DNA from: JBNJGT01 sp051819765 | GTDB lineage: Archaea; Nanobdellota; Nanobdellia; Woesearchaeales; JACJVW01 | Assembly (NCBI GenBank): GCA_051819765.1 | Contig: JBNJGT010000020.1 | Coordinates: 1-25,347, forward strand | Direction: 5' to 3' | DNA length: 25,347 nucleotides | In this document: in pieces, positions 15,933-24,500 of the stretch | Layout of the letters: every line of letters begins with the position of its first letter | Numbering within the stretch: the stretch's first letter is position 1 | Translations under genes and position numbers: made by a program | Notes under the pieces: model-generated | The model's database searches: none | What the model was told of the DNA's origin: nothing | What the model saw: the letters and a program-made list of their open reading frames with translations, nothing else

Positions 15933-16093
15933 ACTCCCTGAAACCCTGATATCAGGCGCTTCGAGAGGAATCGGATTTTTGATTTCATAGTGGTTGCCTT
16001 ATGCAGGCGGGCTTACTAGCATACGTGTTTTTCGGACCCGATCAGTGGCCAATTCCCACATGAGCATCTAAACACCTTCAAATACCTCAGGAC

Positions 16094-16117
16094 GCAACAG
16101 TAAGGACCCCCTGTTGC
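16094..16117. repeat. Hairpin with 7-bp stem
   Basis: GCAACAG and CTGTTGC flank a ten-base loop, TAAGGACCCC. There is no T run on either side, so it does not look like a simple terminator. It lies about 30 bases from the TATA-like sequence at 16135-16147 and could be part of an RNA or a protein-binding site. Confidence 0.4.
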
Positions 16118-16432
16118 AAGAGAGATAAAAATTGTTTAAAAATATTTCTGTCAACACAAGGATGGCTGCCATAACCTGACCTAGACATTTGACTCTTGCA
16201 TTCAGGGAGCTTTTCTAATTTCTTGAACAAAGGTGCGAATGTTGACCGCATGATAACAAGGATACGAGATGAGAGGTTGCATGGTAGAGATTTAAATGAA
16301 AAGCAGGATCCATTGTTTCTTGATTGGTTATCGGTACCTCACCCTAAATCCAGAAGAGACAGTGATACCAGACGGTCCAGGGGACCCTAAGAAGAACCTG
16401 AAATGGCGAAGACCCGTTACTCGGCATGTTTT

Positions 16433-19400
16433 CTAATCCAGGCCGGACATCTTGAGGTCGGTCTTCAGCTCCATAATCTCGTAATTTATGTCTTGGCTCT
16501 TGGTGCCACCTAGTGAGTCATAGCTTGCTTCAGCCTGATTTATGAGATCGAAGGCTTCTTTGAAATTGCCGTCATTGATCAGTTCACGGGCCTTGTACAG
16601 GAGCACCCTGATATTCTCTTCATCAGGTCTTTTCTCTTCGGGCTCAGGTGGCATTTCCTGCTCCTTGACGTATCGGAAGATACCTTCATCCTTGAGCTTT
16701 TCAAAGGCTTTCTTTCCATCCTCAAGCTTTTGCTCCTTTAAGCGGAGTGCTTCTTCCTTTGCCTGTATCTGCTTGTTTTGCCGTTCAAGCTGTTGCTGCT
16801 TTTCCTGGACTTCCCGCTCCAGGTCCTTGAGCAACACGTATTTGGCTGTGGCCTCATCATTGATGGACTTCATCTTCTTCAATATCTTGGCATGCTTTTC
16901 CTTGAGCCGGGGGTTATCGAGCTTTAGCTGCTGCAATTCATCAATCATCTGCTTTAACCGATGCTCTTCGTCGGTTGCCTTCTTACGTTGCTGGACAAGC
17001 CCATCGTAGTCCTGATTGATCTGGTCCTCCACCTTTCGCAGGTCCTGTTCAGTATGCTCAAGCACCTTGATACGTGAGAGGACCGCTTCTTCTTTTTGTT
17101 TTAGGGCATGTCGTTTGGTCTCCAGCTTTGAGTCAATATCACGGATATTCTTCTCTGATTCTTTCATCTGCTCCACAAGCTGGAAGGTCTTTTCGACCTT
17201 GTCATCAAATGCCCTGAGGTCATACTTTTTCATGAAATCCTTGACGTTTCTGACTTTTTCATCCACGCGCGTCAACTCCTGTTCACGGGAACTACGGAAT
17301 TGCGCCATTCGCTCAGTGAGTTCCTTGCTTCCGTTTTCAAGGGAGGCCTTTAGCTCTTTGAGATCTGAGCGGGCCTGATCGATCTCCGTGAGTTGCTTGG
17401 CGATGGCTCGCTCCTTGTCAGAGATCTTTTTCACTTTGTCTGTTACTTTTTGGTTCTTCTCCCTGGCAAGCTTACGCAGATTATCCTTTTCTTTCTTCAC
17501 CTTGCCATCGAGTTTGGTTTGTTTTTCACGCAAGAGTTTTTCCTTTCTCGTGAGAAGCTGCTTGTTAGCTTTACGCTCCTTTTGGATATCGCTAAGGACT
17601 TTCTTGTATTCCTTCAGTTTGGCATCGACTTCCTTTTTGGTCTTGCGCTTGTATTCGGTAATGAGCTTCTTTTCCTTAGCCAGAAGCTTCTTCTTCTCTG
17701 AGAAATAATTATCAACCTTTTTTAGCTGGGCGCTCATTTTCAAACTCCACTCCTTTTTGGCTTTGAAGAGGGCATTCTGGTGCTCAATGTCCTGCTCAAG
17801 CTGACTTACCTTCTCCTGCAATGAACTCTTGAGATTGTACAGGGCATCCTTACGTTTGTCAAATTCATTGAGGCCCACATAATAGATATTCTGTAATGTT
17901 GCCTCTTTTTTCTCTAACTCATGCTCCTTTGCCGCTATATCATGTATCCTGTGTTTTAGTCCTTTATAAAGGTTTTCAATTTTATCTTTCTTCTTCTGAA
18001 ATTTCTGCTCCTCAAACTGCAATGCCTGCGCTCTTCTTTGAATGATCTGCTGGTTATGCTGCTTTTCATGATTGATCTGTCTGAGGATCGTGTTGTGCGC
18101 CTTCACCACATTCTTGAGCTCCAGAGCCTTTTGATGTTGGGTAGTCCGGATGACCTGAGCACGATTGTCAAGCAGTTCATTCTTTCGTGCGTACAAGCGC
18201 TCAAGAAGCTCAAACTGCTTACCGACCTGCTTTTCCCATTCCCTGTTCTTGTGCAGGACCTTCCTTTTATTCTTGACCTCCTCCTTGAGGTTGTGGGTCT
18301 CGTTCTCGACGGAAAGCTTGAGAGCCAACAATGCATCCTTGCGCTTGTTCAGTTGTTCCTTATTCTCATAGAACTCTTTTGAAAGCTCCTGTTCACGCTT
18401 TGTGAGGAAGTCACTCTTGGCATGCAGATCCTTTTCTCGCTGAGCGAGGTCAGCTGCGAGGGATTTAAGCTCACTTTCCTTATCCTGAAGTCTCTTATGA
18501 GAGTTTTCCAGTTGTGTCTGTTGACGTATCAACTCCTGCTTGTTGCGTGAGACGTCCTGCTTTTCCTTTTCAAGACGTTCCTGCAACTGGTGATTTTCCC
18601 GTTCAGCCCGTTCCTGCTCTTCTTTGACTGTGGTAACGCGTTCATCCCACACCTGAATCAGACTGTTGAGTTCAGCCTGCTTCTTTTGCAGATTCTGTGT
18701 CATGCGGGTGGCTTCACGCTCAACCTCACCTTCGCGTTTGAGGAGGGCTGTTTCCCGTTTTAGAGTGGATTCTTCCTTTTCCCGCAAATCCCGGTCCAGT
18801 TTATCCAGACGCAGTGCCCGTTCCTTGAGATCCTCTTCTTTGACCTGCTGCGCAGATTCCCTTGAACTGATATCAGCCTCGCGTTTGTGCAGATCCATCT
18901 CCTTTTCATTGAGGGATGCAAGCTCTTGCTTTTGCTGTTCAATGTCATTAACGATAGCCTCGTTGCGCTTGATCTCATTTGCAAGTTGGTCCTGTCGATC
19001 CCTGAGCTGCTTCTCAAGATCTTTTAGATGCTCCTCTCGCTTGTGCATATCTGTCTGAAGGCGTTTCTCCTTGATCTCCAAGGCATGCTCCCGTCGGCTG
19101 AGATCATCCCGGGACTTGTTGACCTCCTCGTGGATTTTTCTGATTTCGGAGTATTTTGCATCGCAGTCAGCCTCGCGCTGCTCAAGCTCATTTCTCCGTT
19201 CATCCAGCTCGCGGGAGTGGTGGTCTATCTTATCACGATCCTGCTGCATGTAGGAGAGATGTGACTGGAAACTTTCCTTGAGCCGGACAATCTCCTGTTC
19301 ACGTTCATTCAATTGCTGTTCCTTTTGCTTGACCTCGCGCCACTTGTTCTCGATCTGCTTTTGATGATCCTTTTCCTTTTCGGACATCTCGCGTTTCCTG

Positions 19401-19903
19401 CGCGTGAGCTCAGATTCAGTCTGCTGTTGCTGGTCCTCGAGCTTTCGTTTCTTTTCGTTCAAATCCCTTTGATTTGTGTTGATGGACTCTTCCAGACGAC
19501 GCAATTCCTTGATCTTCTGGTCGATCTCATGCTGCTCATGATCGACTGCCCTGACAAAATCATAGAGTTTCTCCTGCTCATGCTTTCTTGCTGAAAACTT
19601 TTCCTCCATGGTATGGGCATAGGACTTGAATTCCTCTTTTAGGTTGAAAAGCTCACGTTTGGCTTTTTCCAGCTCAGCGGCCTTTTGCGCAAGCTGTTGA
19701 TCATAGTCGGATCTGAGCTTTTCCATACCTGATTGAGAGGGGGTCTGATTATTGGAGGAGGGCCTTTGGAAATCCTCTGGATTGGGCACTTTGTCATCAG
19801 GATTTTGAGAAATCGGATCTTGCTGGAGTTTCAATCTAGAGATATCCAGTAACTGGTCCCGCTTTATTTGTTTACCCCCTTTTGGCGGTTGAATAACAGC
19901 CAT
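16433..19903 (-). CDS. Giant coiled-coil protein with TPR-like C-terminus
   Basis: An 1156-residue protein. Residues 1-60 are low-complexity and polar (SSNNQTPSQSGMEKLR), and about 60-1080 are an almost unbroken coiled coil rich in Glu, Lys, Gln and Arg. A Pro/Glu-rich spacer (QEMPPEPEEKRPDEEN) leads to a helical C-terminal domain of about 60 residues (ARELINDGNFKEAFDLINQA, INYEIMELKTDLKMSG) resembling a TPR hairpin seen in other DPANN proteins. With roughly 1000 helical residues, an extended rod of the order of 150 nm is possible. No ATPase head as in SMC or Rad50 is present. The next upstream gene, 69 bases away, encodes the winged-helix/coiled-coil protein, and a TATA box at 19941-19951 lies between them. 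A cytoskeletal or spacer role is inferred. Confidence 0.9.
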   Translation of the reverse strand: MAVIQPPKGGKQIKRDQLLDISRLKLQQDPISQNPDDKVPNPEDFQRPSSNNQTPSQSGMEKLRSDYDQQLAQKAAELEKAKRELFNLKEEFKSYAHTMEEKFSARKHEQEKLYDFVRAVDHEQHEIDQKIKELRRLEESINTNQRDLNEKKRKLEDQQQQTESELTRRKREMSEKEKDHQKQIENKWREVKQKEQQLNEREQEIVRLKESFQSHLSYMQQDRDKIDHHSRELDERRNELEQREADCDAKYSEIRKIHEEVNKSRDDLSRREHALEIKEKRLQTDMHKREEHLKDLEKQLRDRQDQLANEIKRNEAIVNDIEQQKQELASLNEKEMDLHKREADISSRESAQQVKEEDLKERALRLDKLDRDLREKEESTLKRETALLKREGEVEREATRMTQNLQKKQAELNSLIQVWDERVTTVKEEQERAERENHQLQERLEKEKQDVSRNKQELIRQQTQLENSHKRLQDKESELKSLAADLAQREKDLHAKSDFLTKREQELSKEFYENKEQLNKRKDALLALKLSVENETHNLKEEVKNKRKVLHKNREWEKQVGKQFELLERLYARKNELLDNRAQVIRTTQHQKALELKNVVKAHNTILRQINHEKQHNQQIIQRRAQALQFEEQKFQKKKDKIENLYKGLKHRIHDIAAKEHELEKKEATLQNIYYVGLNEFDKRKDALYNLKSSLQEKVSQLEQDIEHQNALFKAKKEWSLKMSAQLKKVDNYFSEKKKLLAKEKKLITEYKRKTKKEVDAKLKEYKKVLSDIQKERKANKQLLTRKEKLLREKQTKLDGKVKKEKDNLRKLAREKNQKVTDKVKKISDKERAIAKQLTEIDQARSDLKELKASLENGSKELTERMAQFRSSREQELTRVDEKVRNVKDFMKKYDLRAFDDKVEKTFQLVEQMKESEKNIRDIDSKLETKRHALKQKEEAVLSRIKVLEHTEQDLRKVEDQINQDYDGLVQQRKKATDEEHRLKQMIDELQQLKLDNPRLKEKHAKILKKMKSINDEATAKYVLLKDLEREVQEKQQQLERQNKQIQAKEEALRLKEQKLEDGKKAFEKLKDEGIFRYVKEQEMPPEPEEKRPDEENIRVLLYKARELINDGNFKEAFDLINQAEASYDSLGGTKSQDINYEIMELKTDLKMSGLD

Positions 19904-19940
19904 ACTTTACACTACCCCTTGAGCTATCAGAGAATTACCC

Positions 19941-19951
19941 ATTTAAATAAC
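19941..19951 (-). promoter_or_regulatory. TATA box of the giant coiled-coil gene
   Basis: The minus strand reads GTTATTTAAAT, centred about 43 bases before the ATG at 19903. This predicts a leader of about 15 bases containing AGGGGT as a possible weak ribosome site. The element falls in the 69-base gap after the winged-helix gene, so the two genes can be transcribed separately. Confidence 0.5.
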
Positions 19952-19972
19952 TTTGTTATTCCTGGCAAGTAA

Positions 19973-21154
19973 TCAGAAAGGGAGCCATCTGCGTTTCTTC
20001 TGCTCTGCCTGTTTGCCGCCAAGTTCTGAAGTGAGTTTGGACATCTTCTCCTCATAGACCTTGCGCTTGGCCTCAGCGGAGTCATGCGCAGTCTCAAGAG
20101 CCTCAATCTGTTGCTTGACAGTCTCTGGGTCAGCTTGGGCATTGAATGCCTTAGCCTTCTTGATCAGATCAACCAAGTCCTGTTCAAGGAGCTCTTTTTC
20201 CTTTTGGACATCCGAGAGGAGCTTCTCCATCTCCTGCTTTTTTGCAAAGAATTTCTTGAACTTGTCTTCGGTTACCCGCTCCTCATCCTTTGTTTCCTTG
20301 GCTTTCTGATCCTTAAGTTGCTTGATAAGGTCTTCTTGCATCTTCGTGACTTTTGCCTCATATTCCTTGTTCTGCTTAATGAGCGCATTGAGCTCGTCAC
20401 GCTTCTCCTTGATCTCCTTATGCAGTTTATCGGAATATTTACTCAACCTTTTCAATTGCTTTTGAGTGCCCACTACATCATTATCGTTTTGATCGATCAT
20501 TTTCTTGATCTGTGAGATGTAGTTGACGAACTCATCAAGTTTTTTCCTGAGAGCAGCTTCGTTTTGCCGAAGGGATAGGGCTTCATCAAGCTCCTTTTGA
20601 AGTTTTTTCTCCTCCTCCCCCACTGCATTCAGCATCTGGTCAAATCGCCCCTGTTCCTTGGCGATCTCATCGTTGAATACCTTGATGCGTTCGCGAAACT
20701 GCTTTTCCTGCTGCTCAATCTTGGAGTCGATGTTTCCTTTAAGAGATTCGTATTTCTCAAGCTGCTTGAGGTCAACCTTCATGCCCTTGAGCTCTTGATT
20801 GATATCGTTTCTTATATCGTCAAACTGTTTCTTGAGGGTGTTTAGGACTTCGCCGTCCTGGTCAAGCCCGGCCATTGCTACCTCGGCCTTACGGACAAAC
20901 CCCTCTCGTTTCTTGTTGATTTCAGCAGCCTTTTGTCCGAGAGCGTTCTCTTCCATATTCTTGAGCACAAGGAAGGTCTTTGTGAGCTTGAACTCCTTTT
21001 TCACGTATCCCTCATCCTCAAGAAAAGCAGCCCATTCATCAATGAGTTCCAGGGATACGCCCAGAAGTTTAGCAGCCTCGGCTGTAGACAGACGCTGGTG
21101 TTTCTTCAAAAGGCTTAGGAGTCTATCAACACCGGTTTCGATCATATCTGCCAT
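19973..21154 (-). CDS. Winged-helix domain fused to a long coiled coil
   Basis: A 393-residue protein. Residues about 5-66 form a winged helix: VDRLLSLLKKHQRLSTAEAA, KLLGVSLELIDEWAAFLEDE, then GYVKKEFKLTKTFLVL as the wing. The remaining 300 residues are coiled coil (LKQLEKYESLKGNIDSKIEQ and similar), ending in a basic tail QKKRRWLPF. No effector domain is visible. The winged helix could bind DNA or serve as a protein-interaction module, as in several eukaryotic-like complexes; which is not decided by the sequence. Its leaderless promoter is at 21179-21189. It lies directly upstream of the giant coiled-coil gene, so the two coils may assemble. The start is chosen from the promoter spacing; an in-frame Met three codons later is also possible. 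Confidence 0.87.
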   Translation of the reverse strand: MADMIETGVDRLLSLLKKHQRLSTAEAAKLLGVSLELIDEWAAFLEDEGYVKKEFKLTKTFLVLKNMEENALGQKAAEINKKREGFVRKAEVAMAGLDQDGEVLNTLKKQFDDIRNDINQELKGMKVDLKQLEKYESLKGNIDSKIEQQEKQFRERIKVFNDEIAKEQGRFDQMLNAVGEEEKKLQKELDEALSLRQNEAALRKKLDEFVNYISQIKKMIDQNDNDVVGTQKQLKRLSKYSDKLHKEIKEKRDELNALIKQNKEYEAKVTKMQEDLIKQLKDQKAKETKDEERVTEDKFKKFFAKKQEMEKLLSDVQKEKELLEQDLVDLIKKAKAFNAQADPETVKQQIEALETAHDSAEAKRKVYEEKMSKLTSELGGKQAEQKKRRWLPF

Positions 21155-21178
21155 ACATAAATCTCTTGGTAGGTGGTC

Positions 21179-21189
21179 TTTAAAAATAT
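21179..21189 (-). promoter_or_regulatory. TATA box, leaderless promoter of the winged-helix gene
   Basis: The minus strand reads ATATTTTTAAA, centred about 30 bases before the ATG at 21154. No ribosome site is seen in between. A perfect inverted repeat (21204-21234) lies 15 bases upstream of the box. Confidence 0.6.
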
Positions 21190-21193
21190 TTCT

Positions 21194-21292
21194 ACTCCTA
21201 ACTTTTTATGGCACCTTACTGAGTCGCCATAAAAGTATGCCCCAAGAGTTGAGCATCCTGACGCATTCTCTATTAGGAATCTTTGAGAGGTG
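21194..21292. repeat. 99-base contig-end duplicate, left copy
   Basis: These 99 bases end at the N run and are repeated without a difference at 21393-21491, right after it. The identity stops exactly at the gap edges, which indicates an unmerged assembly overlap rather than a biological repeat. Confidence 0.93.
21204..21234. promoter_or_regulatory. Perfect 9-bp inverted repeat upstream of the winged-helix promoter
   Basis: TTTTATGGC and GCCATAAAA flank a 13-base spacer. The position just upstream of the TATA box suits an operator, possibly for the winged-helix protein itself. As a hairpin it could also end transcripts from the vWA gene. It recurs at 21403-21433 only because the contig end is duplicated. 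Confidence 0.4.
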
Positions 21293-21392
21293 NNNNNNNN
21301 NNNNNNNNNNNNNNNNNNNNNNNNNNNNNNNNNNNNNNNNNNNNNNNNNNNNNNNNNNNNNNNNNNNNNNNNNNNNNNNNNNNNNNNNNNNN
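21293..21392. other. Scaffold gap of 100 N, probably spurious
   Basis: The run is exactly 100 N, a conventional placeholder length. Because the sequences on both sides are the same 99 bases, the true locus is probably continuous, and the window is then 199 bases too long here. Any open frame drawn across the N run is meaningless. Confidence 0.92.
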
Positions 21393-21491
21393 ACTCCTAA
21401 CTTTTTATGGCACCTTACTGAGTCGCCATAAAAGTATGCCCCAAGAGTTGAGCATCCTGACGCATTCTCTATTAGGAATCTTTGAGAGGTG
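21393..21491. repeat. 99-base contig-end duplicate, right copy
   Basis: Identical to 21194-21292. The following 104 bases (21492-21595), up to the stop of the vWA gene, show no gene; a small hairpin AGGTG-CATCGT-CACCT spans the end of the copy. With the duplication removed, the true intergenic distance between the vWA and winged-helix genes is about 242 bases. Confidence 0.93.
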
Positions 21492-21595
21492 CATCGTCAC
21501 CTTGAGAGCAGTTTTGTAGGATTCGATTATTATCGCTTGTGTCTGGAGGAAGCTATGAACGGCTCGAAAGATACCAAAGCCAGACGTTTCAGAAA

Positions 21596-24500
21596 TCATT
21601 TCCATACCCGTGCCTCGGTAAGGGAAGGACCCCACAGGCTTGGGACATGCCCGATGGTTGAGGTGCGTACCTGAAGGAAATTCTGATCAATCTTTACGGC
21701 AAGCCTTTTTTTCCCTTCCACATCAAGCTGCTGGAACAATGAGTAAGCTGCCTGATCTATGCTATCATTGACGTCATAGGTTGCATTGTGGTAGTAGCAG
21801 ACTTTTGAGCCGGTGTAATCATCCGGGATCCGGATTATTGCCGTGGATCCATCAAGATAGGTAACATTCCATGCACATCCATGTGCATTCGGATTTACTG
21901 TGGGGGATATGCCCAACCCGTCGATGACGAAAGAAAAGAAGAACCGATCATCGCGAGACCCATTGAGTCTCTCAGAAGCGTTTTTACCGGTGTGGATAAA
22001 AAAATAATTGGTGCTGTTCTTCTTGAGTTTGCCTACAGGTATCCCTACACGATAGGGATCTCCCAGGCGTTTGAACACATTGCCGTAGTTGCCAAGGGAG
22101 AAGACGGTATGATTATGAGTGCCATTGTTAACGATAACATGATTAGTCCAATGATCCCCTGAAAAGCTTGAAACTCCAGCATCAAGGAGTTTCTTGCGAC
22201 CGGAATAATGGAATGACCCATTGGTAATGGTATTTGCGAATGGCAGGGTATTGGAAGAGAGGAAGATATCATCATGACCTGGTTTGTATGCAGGGGTGTA
22301 GTTGATCTCTATGTATGAGTTCGGATTCAGTCTTGACTCTCCGAAATCGTCTCCCACCACAAGGCTCTGACGTGAAAAATTTCCTCGGAAATCCTCGAGC
22401 ATACGTTGGGCGATGATCTTATAGATTTCGGATATACCACTATAGTTTGAACTCTGGTAAAAGTTTGAAGCATTATCACACTCCACTGCTGTCATGTTCA
22501 TAGCATGCACACCTGCCGCGTCATCACCGAACACGACACTATATATGCTAATGTTATGATTCTCATTTGCCCAGCATGCCATACCTAATGCCTGTTCTGC
22601 CTCATCAGTGAGGCTGGGGTAATCAGGGCATGGCCGGGTCAAGGCGCCGGTTGAATCAGGACAGCATGGCCTGCCTGCACAGTCATTGCAATAAAAACCA
22701 CTTCCTTGCAAGGCACTGTTAGCGCAATAGGTTGCAACACCGTCACTCATTATCAAAAGAGCCTTTCCACGGTCAGGATCAGTGTAGTTGATGCTCAGCT
22801 CCATGTCGAATTCAGCCTTGGGGGTCTGAGAGTTGTTGAGGCGAACCGCTATAAGGTTATCACCTTCCCGGAAGTGTGACATGGAAAGATTCACAATATT
22901 GTTCCAGTACATCCCCTCCTGAGGTGTGTCGTTTTGATATACAGGGAGGCCATTGATGAAAACAGTTGCTGAGTCATCAGCACGAAGTTTCAGAAGGGGA
23001 TCAGAATAGTAATTCAATGGAGGATAGATATGAAAAGACTTCCTGAAATAATAGGTGCCAGGGTTGAGTGATTCAAGAAATCTGAGATAGACGTCATCAA
23101 AGGTGACCCGTATCCCTTCATTGCTCCATGATGTGTCCTCAAGCAAGGCTCCAAAATCAAGGTAATAACTGCCAGTATGGGTAATAAGGGGTGTCAGGTC
23201 AATGGTGATGTTTTGGGCATGATCACCTGACTCCTTGCACCAGATCGCATTCAATGAGCGGAAACTAAAGGGTGCGGTGACCTCACCAAGGTATACGCGT
23301 GAGCCGGTATCAGAGAGCCTTCCAAGGATGCAGACATCCTCTTCAAGGGGATCATCCAGCTCTTCATATTCGAAGGAGAAGGAAAGATACAAAGGATTCC
23401 CTGCCTTGAGGCTTTGCATCATATCGTCATCAATGTAGAATTGTGTACCCCAGCTTCCGCTCACCATACCAGCATATGACTGGGGCCCAAATTCAACAAA
23501 GATCCCATCCCCATCATATCCATGCACCACGCCAGTGTCATGGGACCCGTATGTAAGATTATGCTTATCCCACCCGTCATCTGTATCATCGTAGGTCCGA
23601 ATATCGGTGACATATGCGGTGCTCGCTGATTCGGCTGTGCAGTTGAGGTCTCCTGGATGAGGAATTTTAACTCCAAGTGTCTTGCGGCCTGCATTCTTGC
23701 TTGAAAGTATCTCCTGTGTTGTCACGTTTATGAGATCGCAGGTTATATTGAGGTCTCCTGCAGTATCGAGTTCAAGGTATCCAGGCTGAACCTGCTTCCC
23801 AAAGGTGGCATTGGTTTGTATTGCCTGCCCCTTACCTTCAATGATCAGATTGTCAAAGCGTGCGTCATCCATCGCCCAGCAATACGGTGCAACCCCTCCT
23901 GAGAGGAAAGTGGAATCAGTAACAGCCCCTATGAGGTTGGAATTTCGGTAGAACATGTATGAGCTTGCGTTCACCACTATGCGTAAGGTATGCCAATTGT
24001 TTTCGGAGAAACCCAGGGTTGAGGCTTCATTTGAGCTTAAAACGGTTCGTGTGCCGTTCTCAATCTTCTCAACACGTACGAAGTCAGCGGAGTTATCAAA
24101 CCTGAAGCGATAGTAGTTGTTCTCATCCTGGTAACGGAACAGAAGACCCATCGTATCATCATCACCAGGATAGAGGCGGGTGGAGATATTGTAGGAGTCA
24201 TACGGAATGTCTTCAAAGGATACATGAGGACCAAGCCCTTCATCACGGGTTCCAGGATATATGTTATCAGTATGGCGCAATTGATCATCATATATGAACC
24301 AATTGCCGATCTGTTCGGTTCCACGTGTATAGTCATTATCCAACCTGTTGAAATAATCAGCGATATAGGATGGTTGATTCAGCTCAAATTTTTCAAAGGC
24401 TGCTTCAGCGGATTGGGAACTGTCATGCGAGGTGACAGAGAGACCGACATCCTGCACTCCCAGTGCTGTATCCGACGTGAAAGATCCAAGAGCAGTCCAT

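Larger units (their letters stand above)
15907..16432. other. 526-base stretch without a convincing gene
   Basis: The stretch lies between the end of the 1156-residue gene and the start of the DUF460 gene. It contains a perfect palindrome CCTGATATCAGG (15945-15956), a hairpin GCAACAG-N10-CTGTTGC (16094-16117), a TATA-like TTTAAAAATATTT (16135-16147, readable on either strand) and a small hairpin GGTCC-AGG-GGACC (16374-16386). One plus-strand frame at 16196-16390 begins with TTG and has no RBS. No tRNA, 5S, SRP or RNase P hallmarks were seen. A small RNA started from the TATA-like box is possible but not shown. Confidence 0.5.

Noticed and set aside
16196..16390. 64-codon plus-strand frame in the long spacer
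   Set aside because: It starts with TTG, has no ribosome site, an unremarkable basic composition and no recognisable fold; chance is the simplest explanation.
15907..16432. tRNA, 5S, SRP or RNase P RNA gene
   Set aside because: No T-loop motif, cloverleaf or conserved core sequences could be found on either strand by eye.
16542..19594. Several long plus-strand frames rich in Ser, Leu and Phe
   Set aside because: They are antisense shadows of the 1156-residue coiled-coil gene; Glu/Lys/Gln codons read backwards give Ser/Leu/Phe and few stops.
20799..21431. Plus-strand frame running through the N gap
   Set aside because: It is antisense to the winged-helix gene and includes 34 unknown residues from the artificial gap.
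21194..21491. Direct repeats as ends of a mobile element or attachment sites
   Set aside because: The repeats abut the N run exactly and no transposase or integrase is present; an assembly overlap explains them fully.
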